A stretch of 64,000 nt of DNA, taken from NCBI GenBank assembly GCA_964484385.1, contig CAZAFV010000005.1:1-64000 (forward strand), written 5' to 3'. Each line of letters starts with the position of its first letter. The first letter of the stretch is position 1. The notes beneath the pieces are model-generated. The model searched no databases. It saw only the letters and a program-made list of their open reading frames with translations, and was not told the DNA's origin. The position numbers and the translations under genes are program-made. The stretch is from Poriferisodalis sp964484385 (GTDB lineage: Bacteria; Actinomycetota; Acidimicrobiia; Acidimicrobiales; Poriferisodalaceae). Shown one piece after another: positions 34,551 to 43,728 of the stretch.

Positions 34551-35291
34551 TCAGTGCAGGCGGCGGGCGAACATGTCGAGCAGCAACTCCCAGTGGCGCT
34601 CTGCTGCCGGCTGGTCGTACACGGGACGCTGCGGGAACACGAAGCCGTGATGGGTGCCATCTACCCAGTAGGTCTGCGCGTCGGTCCCGGCGTCGGCGAA
34701 GGCCTTGCAGAGCCGGTCGTAGTGGGCACGGTCGACGTAGTCGTCGTGCTCGGCCGACATCACCAGCACCTCGCCGCGGATGTCGGGCGCTCGCAGGTGG
34801 GGCGAGTCGCTGGCGTCCACGGCCAGCCGCACGCCGTGAATCGATGCGGCGGCGGTGATGGTGTCGGGGTAATCCGCGGCGAGCCAGATCGCCATGGGAC
34901 CCGTCATGCAGTAGCCAGTGGTTCCTACCCGTTCGATGCTGGCAGCCGGGTCCGCGTCGGCATATCGCATCAGCGCTGCGGCATCACGCGACACCATCGC
35001 ATTGGACAGGTTGGTCATCAGCTCGAACATGAACTGCCGGCTGGCCGGGTCGTCACGCTGCACGATGAAGCCGGGAACGTCGCGGTAGTACAGGTTCGGC
35101 AACAGCACGTAATACCCGACGGTGGCGATCCGCCGGGCCATGTCGTGCAGCTCTTCCCGCTTGCCGGGCGCGTCCATCAAGAACAGCACCGTTGGGAACG
35201 GGCCTGGCCGCCGCTCGCTCGGCTCGGGATGCACGACGAACGTGCTCATCTCGCCCTCGCCGGTATCGATTGAGACGTGGTCTTCGAACAT
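34551..35291 (-). CDS. dienelactone hydrolase family protein
   Basis: The 246-aa alpha/beta hydrolase has the Cys nucleophile of dienelactone hydrolases in TTGYCMTGPMA, the Asp in AEHDDYVD and the His in THHGFVFPQR. It would open a dienelactone or similar unsaturated lactone during aromatic breakdown, or act as a general carboxymethylene-lactone esterase. ATG 35291 is preceded by GAGGAGG, six bases away. The much longer upstream frame on this strand is the shadow of the divergent enoyl-CoA hydratase gene and is not used. Confidence 0.88.
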   Translation of the reverse strand: MFEDHVSIDTGEGEMSTFVVHPEPSERRPGPFPTVLFLMDAPGKREELHDMARRIATVGYYVLLPNLYYRDVPGFIVQRDDPASRQFMFELMTNLSNAMVSRDAAALMRYADADPAASIERVGTTGYCMTGPMAIWLAADYPDTITAAASIHGVRLAVDASDSPHLRAPDIRGEVLVMSAEHDDYVDRAHYDRLCKAFADAGTDAQTYWVDGTHHGFVFPQRPVYDQPAAERHWELLLDMFARRLH

Positions 35292-35475
35292 GGCTGCCTC
35301 CTCGTGCGCGGCCGTCCGGATCGACGGCTCGGCGCCTGATCGCCGGGTAGCGGTTGTGTGTGCCGCCCCTTGTGTACTGCGTGCGAAGCCGCAACGCTGG
35401 CCGAGCGAGCCGATGGTCGCCACACCAGCGGCGCTGCCAACGGATTGTGCTGCGGCCGGTCGCACGGCGGCGGCA

Positions 35476-35481
35476 TACGAT
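35476..35481 (+). promoter_or_regulatory. leaderless-type -10 box (TACGAT) of enoyl-CoA hydratase gene
   Basis: TACGAT ends nine bases before ATG 35490 with no ribosome site between. It lies at the right end of the 198-bp divergent region 35292-35489, which otherwise shows only the ribosome site of the dienelactone hydrolase and no other recognised element. Confidence 0.45.
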
Positions 35482-35489
35482 CCCGGGCC

Positions 35490-36305
35490 ATGCAGGCACT
35501 CGACTTCGAACCGCAGTACTTCGTCTACGAGGAGATCCGGCCGCGTGTGGCCCGCATCACCATCAACCGGCCCGAGGTGCGCAACGCCATCAACACACCC
35601 GCGCACAAGGAGTGGTCCGACATCTTGGACCACGCTGCGGCTGACGACGACGTGTGGCTCATGGTCATCACCGGAGTGGGCCGTCAGGCGTTCTGTGCCG
35701 GGCGCGATCTCAAGCACCTGTCGATGATCCGGCAGTCCGACGAGACCACCCAGGCCGCGGATCGTGAGCTGATGGGCCAAGTGACGCGGCTGATCGAGCG
35801 TTTCGACTATCCCAAGCCGCTGATCGCCCAGGTGAACGGCGTGGCGCTCGGCGGCGGGTTCGAGGTGGCGATGGCCTGCGATCTCGTGGTGGCGGCCGAT
35901 CATGCCCAGTTCGGTCTGACCGAGCCGTTGCGCGGCCTGTATGCAGGCGGCGGGGGAGTGCACCGCTTGCCGCGCCAGATCCCCATGAAGCTGGCCATGG
36001 AGTACCTGCTGACGGCTCGCACCATGAGCGCGCAGCGAGCGCTGGAGCTGGGCATCGTCAACGACGTGGTGCCCTACGAAGAACTCGGCGCAGCCACCGA
36101 CCGCCTGATCGACGACATCATGCGGTGCGCACCGCTGTCTATCCAGGCCACCAAGCAGGCGGCGATGCGCGGGCTCGACATGCCGCTGGGCGAGGCGTTC
36201 CACCACCCGTATCCGGCAGTGGCCCGCCTGATGGCCAGCGAGGACGTAAAGGAAGGCCCCCGAGCCTTCGCCGAAAAGCGCCAGCCCAACTGGCAAGGCC
36301 GCTGA
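35490..36305 (+). CDS. enoyl-CoA hydratase/isomerase family protein
   Basis: The 271-aa crotonase-fold protein shows ITINRPEVRNAIN, the first oxyanion-hole segment RQAFCAGRDLK, the second in NGVALGGGFEVAMACD, and FGLTEPLRGLYAGGGGVHRLPR. The Glu in TEPLRGL aligns with a catalytic Glu of hydratases, while the usual second catalytic Glu position is occupied by Gly/Ala-rich sequence, so the reaction may be isomerisation or another crotonase chemistry. The gene is divergent from the dienelactone hydrolase and followed by an amidase in the same direction. Confidence 0.85.
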   Translation: MQALDFEPQYFVYEEIRPRVARITINRPEVRNAINTPAHKEWSDILDHAAADDDVWLMVITGVGRQAFCAGRDLKHLSMIRQSDETTQAADRELMGQVTRLIERFDYPKPLIAQVNGVALGGGFEVAMACDLVVAADHAQFGLTEPLRGLYAGGGGVHRLPRQIPMKLAMEYLLTARTMSAQRALELGIVNDVVPYEELGAATDRLIDDIMRCAPLSIQATKQAAMRGLDMPLGEAFHHPYPAVARLMASEDVKEGPRAFAEKRQPNWQGR

Positions 36306-36378
36306 TCAACCGCTGCGCGAGACTGCACCGCTGACGGCTCGGTCCTGAGCACCGGGGCCGACGGTGACAGGGGTGACG

Positions 36379-37881
36379 ATGAGCGACGCGACGGCGCTGG
36401 CTGAACAGGTACGGGCTGGCGAGACCGACGCAGTGACGACGGTCGAGGAGGCCATTGCCCGCTGCGAGCAGGTGAACCCGACGATCAATGCGATCGTCGA
36501 GCGAACGCATGACATGGCGCGGCATCGAGCCGCGCAATGGGATGCAAACCGAGGGCGAGCGGCCGGGCTCGACGCCGACGGAGCATCGACAGGACTGCTG
36601 GCCGGCGTGCCGATTGCGCTGAAGGACCTCTTCTGCCCGGCCGAGGGCGAGCCGGGCTACCAGGGCAACCGCCGGCTGGCTGAGCTCGACTATCGCTATC
36701 CCGAGACGGGAGCCGTTGCTCGCCGGCTGGCCGAAGCTGGTGCCATCAGCATCGGGCACACCCACAGTCCAGAGCTGGGCGGCGGGCAGTGCCCGGCAGC
36801 GGCGGAGACGGCGCTGTATGGGCCCTGTCGCAACCCGTGGAACACCGACCACACCGTGCTCGGTTCGAGCGGCGGTGCGGCGGCCGCCGTGGCTGCGGGC
36901 ATCGTGCGCATCGCCCACGCCAGCGACGGCGGCGGATCGATCCGCATCCCGGCCAGCGCCAACGGCCTCGTCGGCCTGAAGCCCTCGCGTGGCCGCATCT
37001 CCAGCGCCCCGGCGGGCGAAGGCTGGGGAGGCGGCACCACCGACGGCGCCGTCGCACTCAGCGTGCGAGACGCGGCGCTGGCGCTCGATGTGCTTGCCGG
37101 TCCTGAGCCCGGCGATCCGTATGTGCCGGCGCATCCTGCGCCTGCGGCCGGCTATGTCGCTGAGGTCGGCAAGCACCCCGGCCAACTGCGCATCGGCGTG
37201 AGCTCGACCATCCCCTTCGAGGTAACCGATCCGCTGTGCACGCAAGCGGCCGAAGCGGCAGCCGGTCTGCTCGACAGCCTTGGGCACCGGGTCACCCAGG
37301 CGCTTCCCGAGCCCATGGCTCGCAACGACTACATGTACGACTACGTCCGGATCATGCGTGCCAGCGCCACGGCGACGCTGAGATCCCTGGAAGGAGTGCT
37401 CGGCCGCCCGTGGGCCGAAGGCGACGTCGAGCCGGTTGCCTGGATCAACTACCAGCGCGGCGCCAAGATCAGCGCACCCGACCTGCTCGCGAGCCGTGAG
37501 CGCCTGCACCAGTTCACGCGGCAGATCGTGCAGTGGTGGAACGCCGTGCCCGGTCACGGCGACGGCTTCGATCTGCTGCTGACGCCCACGCTCGGTGTCG
37601 TGCCGCCACGTGTCGGCCATCTCGTCGAGGGCGACGAGCGCACGCTGACCAAGCGCCTGGCCAAGGTGACTCCGTACCTGCCGCAGTTCAACGTCAGCGG
37701 CCAGCCCGCCATCTCAGTGCCGCTGGGCACGCCCGAGGGCATGTCTCCCGAAGGCCTGCCCATCGGTGTGCAGCTCGTGGCGGCGCCCGGTCGCGAGGAT
37801 GTGCTGCTGCGGGTCGCAGCTCAGATGGAAGACGCCGCTCCGTGGGCTGGTCGGCGACCGCCGGTGTACGCAGCCGCTTGA
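36379..37881 (+). CDS. amidase (amidase signature family)
   Basis: The 500-aa protein carries the amidase-signature Ser-cisSer-Lys triad: Lys in PIALKDLF, the cis-Ser in GSSGGAAAAVAAG and the nucleophile Ser in DGGGSIRIPAS. It would hydrolyse an amide to carboxylate and ammonia. GatA is unlikely, as no gatB or gatC is near and the C-terminal half differs. GTG 36364 is an alternative start; ATG 36379 fits the family N-terminus (ATALAEQVRAGE). It could supply acids to the neighbouring CoA pathways. It converges on the transporter gene; the 34-bp gap contains GCCGGCG repeats able to pair. Confidence 0.85.
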   Translation: MSDATALAEQVRAGETDAVTTVEEAIARCEQVNPTINAIVERTHDMARHRAAQWDANRGRAAGLDADGASTGLLAGVPIALKDLFCPAEGEPGYQGNRRLAELDYRYPETGAVARRLAEAGAISIGHTHSPELGGGQCPAAAETALYGPCRNPWNTDHTVLGSSGGAAAAVAAGIVRIAHASDGGGSIRIPASANGLVGLKPSRGRISSAPAGEGWGGGTTDGAVALSVRDAALALDVLAGPEPGDPYVPAHPAPAAGYVAEVGKHPGQLRIGVSSTIPFEVTDPLCTQAAEAAAGLLDSLGHRVTQALPEPMARNDYMYDYVRIMRASATATLRSLEGVLGRPWAEGDVEPVAWINYQRGAKISAPDLLASRERLHQFTRQIVQWWNAVPGHGDGFDLLLTPTLGVVPPRVGHLVEGDERTLTKRLAKVTPYLPQFNVSGQPAISVPLGTPEGMSPEGLPIGVQLVAAPGREDVLLRVAAQMEDAAPWAGRRPPVYAAA

Positions 37882-37915
37882 TCGCCGGCGCTGCCGCCGG
37901 CCGGCGCGGCGACGA

Positions 37916-38848
37916 CTACAGCTTCGTGCGGGACTGGTCGAGCACCACGAGTGAGAGCGCGAACATCACCACCGCCATCCCGACGAACTGCCACAGCGAC
38001 ACCCGATCGCCCAGGAATGCCCAGGCCATGAGCGTGCTGGTGACGGGGATGGCCAGTGTCATCGTGGAACCCAGCCACGACGGGATGCGCACCAGCGACC
38101 AGTTCATCAGCATGTGGCTGGCGACGCCGGGCCCGACGGCCATGATGCCCAGCCACAGCCATGCTCCCGCCGACGGCCAGTCGAACACCTGACCCGAGGC
38201 GAGCGCGAAGGGCGTGGCCACCAGCGAGCACACCAAGGCGCTGCCCCCCGTGTACTGCGCGGCCGCGATCTTCTGTGTGCTGAGCTTCGAGAAGACGAAG
38301 TAGCCCGTCCAGGCGAACAATGCCCCGAACGCCAGCAGATCGCCGTACACGCTCCACTCGGTCAACCCCGACGAGCCGAATACGACGATCGCGATGCCGG
38401 CAATCGCCACCAGCGCCAGTCCCCAATGGCGCCGGCCCGGCTGCTCGCCGAAGAGCCGGGGCGCCAGGAACAGCATGAGCAACGGCTGCAGCGAAGCCAC
38501 CACTGTGGCGTTGGCCACCGTGGTCATCCGCAGGGCGACGAAGAACAGCATGATGTCGAACGCCAGCGAGAACCCGCCCCAGAACGACACCTTGATCGAC
38601 GACAGCCGCAGCGGGGTGCGATTGGCCCACAGGAACAGCGCGACAAGCCCGGTGTAGAGCCACATTCGCCAGAACACGACGGCCAGCGGCCCGAGTTCGG
38701 AGATGCCCTTGGCGATCACGCCCGAAGCGGCCCATCCCACCATCGCCACCGCCGCGGCGGGCACGCCGAGCGCACGTTCGGACAGAGCAGGTGCGCCGCG
38801 CCCCCTGTACGGCGCTCCGGGCGCCGTGCCCGATCCAGTGTCGGCCAT
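37916..38848 (-). CDS. EamA/DMT-family transporter
   Basis: The 310-aa membrane protein has about ten hydrophobic helices arranged as two EamA repeats: first repeat about 28-160, second about 170-300. The second-repeat signature GPGVASHMLMNWSLVRIPSWLGS resembles DMT exporters (quoted in part as GVASHMLMNWSLVRIP). It probably moves a small metabolite across the cytoplasmic membrane; direction and substrate are unknown. GGAG lies eight bases before the ATG. Between it and the next minus-strand gene, 38849-38995 holds a GC-rich hairpin GCCCG...CGGGC near 38963-38988 that may end the upstream transcript. Confidence 0.85.
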   Translation of the reverse strand: MADTGSGTAPGAPYRGRGAPALSERALGVPAAAVAMVGWAASGVIAKGISELGPLAVVFWRMWLYTGLVALFLWANRTPLRLSSIKVSFWGGFSLAFDIMLFFVALRMTTVANATVVASLQPLLMLFLAPRLFGEQPGRRHWGLALVAIAGIAIVVFGSSGLTEWSVYGDLLAFGALFAWTGYFVFSKLSTQKIAAAQYTGGSALVCSLVATPFALASGQVFDWPSAGAWLWLGIMAVGPGVASHMLMNWSLVRIPSWLGSTMTLAIPVTSTLMAWAFLGDRVSLWQFVGMAVVMFALSLVVLDQSRTKL

Positions 38849-38995
38849 GTGCGTGCTCCAGCCCCGCCGTTGCGGCTAGCAAGTCACGGCCGCGGGCATG
38901 CCGAGCCGACCCGGGAATTGCTGCGGGGAACACTACGCCTCGCCGGGCGGGTGAGTGCAGTTGCCCGGGGCCCAGACCCAGGCGGGCACTGTGAG

Positions 38996-40312
38996 CTAGT
39001 CGCCCTCGCTGCGTTCGGCGATCTCGCGTGACTCGGCAACCGCGGCGCTGAAGATGCCGATGGACATGAGCCCCTGCTCCGCTGTCCGCCGGGCTTCGTA
39101 GATCTCCGCTCGCACGCCGTGGAGGCTCGTCGATGCCGGATCAGCGGTCACGGCTAGTTCGATCAGGTGGCAGGCCAGCTTGAGGTCGCCGGCCTCAACC
39201 AGCTCTTGAGCCCGCGTCGCGAACGCCACCGCACCGCCGCCCATGCGCACCAGCTCACCGGCCAGCTCGGCTCTGGGGGAGGGCTTGAGGTTCGACGGGT
39301 CCAGATCCCACCATCCCCCGTACTGGCGCCAGATGTTGCGGATGACGAACTCGGGTTCGTCATAGACCGGCCGCATCCACGGGCGCGCCAGCCATTCGGC
39401 GGGCAGCGAGACACCCTGGAGGATCTCATCCAGCGATGCTCCGGCGTTCATGAGCTCGATCGTCTGGCTCACCAGCGATTCCAACGCTTCGGCCAGCGAC
39501 AGCAGCACGGTGCCGATGCGTTCGCGGCCTCGCACCGGCGGCCCGTGCGCCGGGATCAGCAGCTCGGGCTCGAGGGAGTCCATGTGGCGCAGCGCCCGGG
39601 CCCACTCCAACGGGTAGCGCTGCACCTTCTGGGGGTTGCCGGCGTTCGGGAACACCCACGCCACCAGGTCGCCGGGGCAGATGGCGCGGTGCGAGGGCAC
39701 CCACGCCCACGTGTGGTCGTCGGTCTCGCCCTTGTCGTGGTGCAGCTCGAAGTCGAGCCCGCCGACCGACAGCGAGTCGTCCGTGCTGAAGGTGCGGCTC
39801 GGCCACAGTGCGTCCGACGGCAGGAAGCGGTCGTCGTCGAAAGCGATGCCCACCCCGCGCTGCCGCAGCCCGATGCCGAACTGGCGCCGGTTGATGATGA
39901 GGTTGTAGCCGTTGGTGGCGTTGTAGCGCTCGAAACGCGGGACCACGTTGTCGTGGCCCACCACCTGGGGCAGCGGCTGTCCGCGCTCGGACGCATCGGC
40001 CGCCAGCGCGCCGCTGCCGCCCACATGATCGACATGGCCGTGCGTGTACAGCAGCGTGTTGACCCGATCGGCGGACCAGCCGCGCAGCGACTCCACCACT
40101 GCTGCGCCGCTGAACGGGCCGCTGGCGTCGAAGCACACCAGGCCGTCGTCGGTGCCGAAGGTGACCATGTTGCTGAACGCCTCGACTACGGCGACGTTGT
40201 CGTCGATCTCGCTCAGCGCGTTGTTGACCCGCACGACCTGCTCGTCGGCCACGCCGGTGTCGATGAGCCGGCTCGACAGCTCGATGGGGTCGATGGTCTT
40301 CGAAGGCACCAC
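38996..40312 (-). CDS. MBL-fold hydrolase with alkylsulfatase-type dimerisation region
   Basis: The 438-aa protein has the metallo-beta-lactamase motif THGHVDHVGG, a further His in IPAHGPP and an Asp in CPGDLVAW that complete a two-zinc site. The C-terminal third (VIRNIWRQYGGWWDLDPSNL onward) is the dimerisation-type domain of SdsA/BDS1 alkylsulfatases and related hydrolases. The enzyme may hydrolyse a sulfate ester, lactone or thioester. GTG 40312 follows GGAAGGAAGGG; a second GTG is adjacent at 40309. The longer frame upstream crosses the divergent promoter region and lacks homology. It diverges from the RraA-like gene. Confidence 0.82.
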   Translation of the reverse strand: MVPSKTIDPIELSSRLIDTGVADEQVVRVNNALSEIDDNVAVVEAFSNMVTFGTDDGLVCFDASGPFSGAAVVESLRGWSADRVNTLLYTHGHVDHVGGSGALAADASERGQPLPQVVGHDNVVPRFERYNATNGYNLIINRRQFGIGLRQRGVGIAFDDDRFLPSDALWPSRTFSTDDSLSVGGLDFELHHDKGETDDHTWAWVPSHRAICPGDLVAWVFPNAGNPQKVQRYPLEWARALRHMDSLEPELLIPAHGPPVRGRERIGTVLLSLAEALESLVSQTIELMNAGASLDEILQGVSLPAEWLARPWMRPVYDEPEFVIRNIWRQYGGWWDLDPSNLKPSPRAELAGELVRMGGGAVAFATRAQELVEAGDLKLACHLIELAVTADPASTSLHGVRAEIYEARRTAEQGLMSIGIFSAAVAESREIAERSEGD

Positions 40313-40541
40313 AGCCCTTCCTTCCGGTTCCAGCGACGGACCTCGGCGCCGCCGTAGCTGGCACGCCGGGCGCCGCCGATCCGCCAGTCTTGTCGCCGCT
40401 ACGCCGAGTGAAACGCCAACAAGGGGAGACGGGAGTCTGCAGGCGTGACCCGCGGCTGCAAAACGGGACTTGGCTACATTGGCGAGGCCCGTCGACACGC
40501 TGGAACAACACAGCGCAAACGGGCTCAGCAAAGGGGATTCC

Positions 40542-41267
40542 ATGGCCGATGCAGAACACCGCCCAGTGGTGCTCACCGACGACATGCGTATGAAGTTCAA
40601 CGCGGTGTCCACGGCGACGCTTGCAGGCCAGATGCAGCGGCGTGGGATGCGGAACAGCTTCCTCAACGGCCTGCGACCGCTCAACGAGGGCCAGCGCATG
40701 GTTGGCTACGCCCACACGCTGCGCTTCGTGCCCAAGCGCGAAGACTTCGAACGCCGGCTGCAGGGGCCGAATGCGCAGCGCCGGGCCGTGGAGTCCATCG
40801 AGCCCGAAGAGGTGCTCATTGTGGAGGCCCGGGGAGAGCCGCATGCCGGCACCATCGGCGACATCTTCACCATGCGCATCAAGCATCTCGGCGCTTCTGG
40901 CTTCGTCACCGACGGCGCGCTGCGCGACACGCCAGCCGTGGCCGACGTCGGCCTGCCCGTGTATCACCAGTCATCCCACGCGGCGACCCTCGGCCGCGTG
41001 CATACGCCGCTCGAACACCAGGTGCCCATCGCCTGCGCCGGCGTCACGGTGTTTCCGGGCGACATCATCGTGGGCGACGGCGAGGGGGCCGTGGTCATCC
41101 CGGCGCTGCTCGCCGAGGAGATTGCCGACGACTCCTATGCCCAGGAACTCGAAGAGGAGTGGGCCATCGAGCGCGTCGCTGCCGGTGAGAGCTCGATCGG
41201 CACGTTCCCCATCGCTAAGGACCGTCGTGCCGAGTTCGAGGAGTGGCTGGCGAATCGCCAGAGCTGA
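40542..41267 (+). CDS. RraA-family aldolase/decarboxylase-like protein
   Basis: The 241-aa protein is a second, distant RraA-fold member. It has GEPHAGTIGDIFTMR, the GFVTDGALRDTPAV motif with the Arg-Asp pair used by HMG/CHA aldolases, and VFPGDIIVGDGEGAVVIP. It is too different from the ligK product to be a duplicate and probably cleaves another 4-hydroxy-2-oxo acid or decarboxylates an oxo acid. ATG 40542 follows AAGGGG with five-base spacing. The 229-bp divergent region before it contains TACATT at about 40473, a possible -10. It opens the cluster with VOC, HpaB-type and LLM genes. Confidence 0.85.
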   Translation: MADAEHRPVVLTDDMRMKFNAVSTATLAGQMQRRGMRNSFLNGLRPLNEGQRMVGYAHTLRFVPKREDFERRLQGPNAQRRAVESIEPEEVLIVEARGEPHAGTIGDIFTMRIKHLGASGFVTDGALRDTPAVADVGLPVYHQSSHAATLGRVHTPLEHQVPIACAGVTVFPGDIIVGDGEGAVVIPALLAEEIADDSYAQELEEEWAIERVAAGESSIGTFPIAKDRRAEFEEWLANRQS

Positions 41268-41370
41268 CGTCGACGCCCACAGGCTGAAATGCAGGCGGGG
41301 CTAGGCTCCTCAGAAGGAAGCAGCGGTCGGCTGGAGGCACCGGCAACACAACCGACAAGGCGGTCAGTCC

Positions 41371-41943
41371 ATGAGCGAAGCGATCAAGAAGCGCACGAGC
41401 GCAGTCACGCCACGGGGCCTGAATCACCTAGTGCTGAACGTGCGCGACATGGAGGAATCGCATCACTTCTGGTGCGACCTGCTGGGCTTCCAGCAAGTCG
41501 GCGAGCTCGAACCGCGTGGCGGCAAGCCGCCGGCCATGAACATGCGCTTCTACAGCGGCGTCATCGACGACGTGAACCACCACGACATCGCACTCGTGGA
41601 GCGTCCGGAGTTGCCGGCGCCGCCCGAGAAATGGAGCATGGTCGAAGGCGCGTGCGCGGTGAACCACATCGCGATCACCTATCCCGACCGGGAGTCGTGG
41701 CTGGAGCAGGTGCAATTCCTCGAGGAGCGTGGAGTGCCGATGAACGTCCGCGTCGATCACGGCATGACCCACAGCGTCTACGTCAACGATCCCAACGGCT
41801 ACGGCGTCGAAGTGCTGTACGAGCTGCCCGAGGAAGTCTGGAAGCACGACATCAACGGGGCTCTCAACTACGCCAAGCGGCTGCCACCGGAAGACCTGCT
41901 GGTAGACGACACCGACTACGAGACCGACTTCTCGCCAGCCTGA
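41371..41943 (+). CDS. VOC-family protein, probable extradiol-type dioxygenase
   Basis: The 190-aa protein is a single VOC module with the three expected metal ligands: His19 in GLNHLVLNV, the second His in AVNHIAITY and Glu in YGVEVLYEL. The TYPDRESWLEQVQFLEERGV and VYVNDPNGYG blocks are typical of extradiol dioxygenase C-terminal modules. It could cleave a catecholic product made by the flavin hydroxylase encoded immediately downstream. Its length (one module) is shorter than classical two-module enzymes, so lyase or epimerase chemistry is possible. Ribosome site AAGGCGG is near; TAGGCT at about 41301 is a -10 candidate. Confidence 0.8.
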   Translation: MSEAIKKRTSAVTPRGLNHLVLNVRDMEESHHFWCDLLGFQQVGELEPRGGKPPAMNMRFYSGVIDDVNHHDIALVERPELPAPPEKWSMVEGACAVNHIAITYPDRESWLEQVQFLEERGVPMNVRVDHGMTHSVYVNDPNGYGVEVLYELPEEVWKHDINGALNYAKRLPPEDLLVDDTDYETDFSPA

Positions 41944-41984
41944 GCTGCCTGGCCGATGAAGGCAGGCGCACGGGGGCACACGAG

Positions 41985-43550
41985 ATGAGCGGGTCGACTG
42001 AGACACGGTCGCCGATGACCGGCGACGAGTACATCGAGAGCCTGCGCGACGGTCGCACGGTGTACTTCCATGGCGAGAAGGTGCGTGACGTCACCACGCA
42101 CCCGGCGTTCCGCAACAGCGTGCGCTCCATTGCCCGCCTCTACGACGCGCTGAGCGATCCCGCCCAGCAAGACGTGCTCATGTGCGACACGGACACCGGT
42201 TCGGGAGGCAAGACGCACAAGTTCTTTCGGGTGCCACACAGTGCAGACGACCTCGTCGGCGCCCGCGACGCCATCGCCGGCTGGCAGCGCCTGACCTATG
42301 GCTGGATGGGTCGCAGTCCCGATTACAAGGCGTCGTTCCTGGCCACCTTGGGAGCGATGCCGGAGTTCTACGGCGACTATTCCGACAACGCCCTCTACTG
42401 GTACCAGCGCAGCCAAGAGGAGGTGTTGTACTGGAACCACGCCATCGTGCATCCGCCGGTCGACCGTCACCTCGGCCCCGATCAGATCCGCGATGTCTGC
42501 ATGCACGTCGAGCGGGAGACCGACGACGGCCTGGTCGTGTCGGGCGCCAAGGTCGTGGCCACCGGCTCGGCGCTGACGCACTACAACTTCATCGCCCACT
42601 ACGGCCAGATACCCATTCAGGATCGCGCCTTCGCCATCGTGTGCACCGCGCCGATGGACGCCGACGGGGTGAAGCTGATCTGCCGCAACTCCTATGAGCT
42701 GCAGGCGGCTGCCACCGGAAGCGTGTTCGACTACCCGCTGTCCAGCCGCCTGGACGAGAACGACTCGATCCTGGTGTTCGACCAGGTGCTGATTCCGTGG
42801 GAGAACGTGTTCCTGTACGGCGACGTGCCCAAGGCCAACAGCTTCTTCCCCTCGATCGGCTTCCTGCCGCGGTTCACCTTCCATGGGCTGGCCCGCCTGT
42901 GCGTGAAGCTGGACTTCATCGCCGGGCTGCTGTCCAAGGCGCTGCGCGCCACCGGCACCCGCGACTTCCGGGGCGTGCAGGCCAACCTGGGCGAGGTGAT
43001 CGCCATCCGCAACCTGATGTGGGGCCTGAGCGACGCGATGTGCCGCAACCCCGATCCGTGGGCGAATGGCGCCGTGCAGCCGTCCGTGCTCTATGGCTTG
43101 GCCTACCGCACCTTCACGCCGCACTTCTATCCCCGGATCAAGGACATTGTCGAGCAGGTGGTGGCGTCAGGTCTCATCTACGTCAACTCGAACGCCGCCG
43201 ACTTCAAGTCGGACGAGATCCGGCCCTACCTGGAGCGTTTCGTGCGAGGCTCGGACGGCATCCCGGCGCTCGAGCGGATGAAGATCATGAAGCTGCTGTG
43301 GGATGCCATGGGCAGCGAGTTCGGCGGCCGTCATGAGCTGTACGAGCGCAACTACGCCGGCAACAACGAACAGGTCCGCTACGAGAACGTGCATGCGGCC
43401 GATGGGGCGGCGCCCGGTCAGGAGTCCTTGACAGCGATGCTCGAAGGCTTCGCCGAGCAGTGCATGGCCGAGTACGACCTTGACGGCTGGACGATTCCCG
43501 GTTTCTTCAACCCCGACGACGTCTCCCTCGTGGGCCACGACTGGGACTGA
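41985..43550 (+). CDS. HpaB-family flavin-dependent aromatic monooxygenase (4-hydroxyphenylacetate 3-hydroxylase-like)
   Basis: The 521-aa protein is a class D two-component monooxygenase oxygenase subunit. The N-terminal TGDEYIESLRDGRTVYFHGE, mid-region SGAKVVATGSALTHYNF, and IPWENVFLYGDV are HpaB signatures, and the length matches HpaB (about 520 aa). It would hydroxylate a phenolic ring using FADH2 from a reductase (HpaC) not present in the window. Relatives also act on CoA-linked substrates (4-hydroxybutyryl-CoA dehydratase), but those carry Fe-S Cys and His residues not evident here. ATG 41985 is taken; the ribosome site is poor. It follows the VOC gene by 41 bases. Confidence 0.87.
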   Translation: MSGSTETRSPMTGDEYIESLRDGRTVYFHGEKVRDVTTHPAFRNSVRSIARLYDALSDPAQQDVLMCDTDTGSGGKTHKFFRVPHSADDLVGARDAIAGWQRLTYGWMGRSPDYKASFLATLGAMPEFYGDYSDNALYWYQRSQEEVLYWNHAIVHPPVDRHLGPDQIRDVCMHVERETDDGLVVSGAKVVATGSALTHYNFIAHYGQIPIQDRAFAIVCTAPMDADGVKLICRNSYELQAAATGSVFDYPLSSRLDENDSILVFDQVLIPWENVFLYGDVPKANSFFPSIGFLPRFTFHGLARLCVKLDFIAGLLSKALRATGTRDFRGVQANLGEVIAIRNLMWGLSDAMCRNPDPWANGAVQPSVLYGLAYRTFTPHFYPRIKDIVEQVVASGLIYVNSNAADFKSDEIRPYLERFVRGSDGIPALERMKIMKLLWDAMGSEFGGRHELYERNYAGNNEQVRYENVHAADGAAPGQESLTAMLEGFAEQCMAEYDLDGWTIPGFFNPDDVSLVGHDWD

Positions 43551-43581
43551 GCACGCGAACCCAGAGGCACAGACGTCATAG

Positions 43582-43658
43582 CTGCGGAGGCGGCGGGAAA
43601 CTCTGCGACGTTGCGACCTGCCGGATCGCGGGAGCAGAGGGTTCTGGCGGCTCCGCAG
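43582..43658 (+). other. nested inverted-repeat structure in intergenic region
   Basis: Within the 178-bp gap before the LLM gene, CTGCGGAG (43582-43589) pairs with CTCCGCAG (43651-43658). Inside that, GAA plus CTCTGC (43597-43606) pairs with GCAGAG plus TTC (43634-43644), and GCGA/TCGC (43613/43626) forms the tip. The two arms are joined by equal 11-base internal segments. It ends about 40 bp before a TAGATT -10 box (43697-43702), so it is a terminator of the hydroxylase transcript or a separate small RNA rather than a 5' leader of the next gene. Chance pairing is not excluded. Confidence 0.35.
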
Positions 43659-43696
43659 CGGGCGCGCCCGATCACTACGCAGAGTCGAACGCGGAG

Positions 43697-43702
43697 TAGA
43701 TT
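43697..43702 (+). promoter_or_regulatory. candidate -10 box (TAGATT) of LLM oxidoreductase gene
   Basis: TAGATT fits TANNNT and lies 26 bases before GTG 43729, leaving a short leader that contains the AAGGAG ribosome site at 43717-43722. No good -35 is visible. Confidence 0.4.
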
Positions 43703-43728
43703 TTCTGGCGAGCCACAAGGAGCACGCC

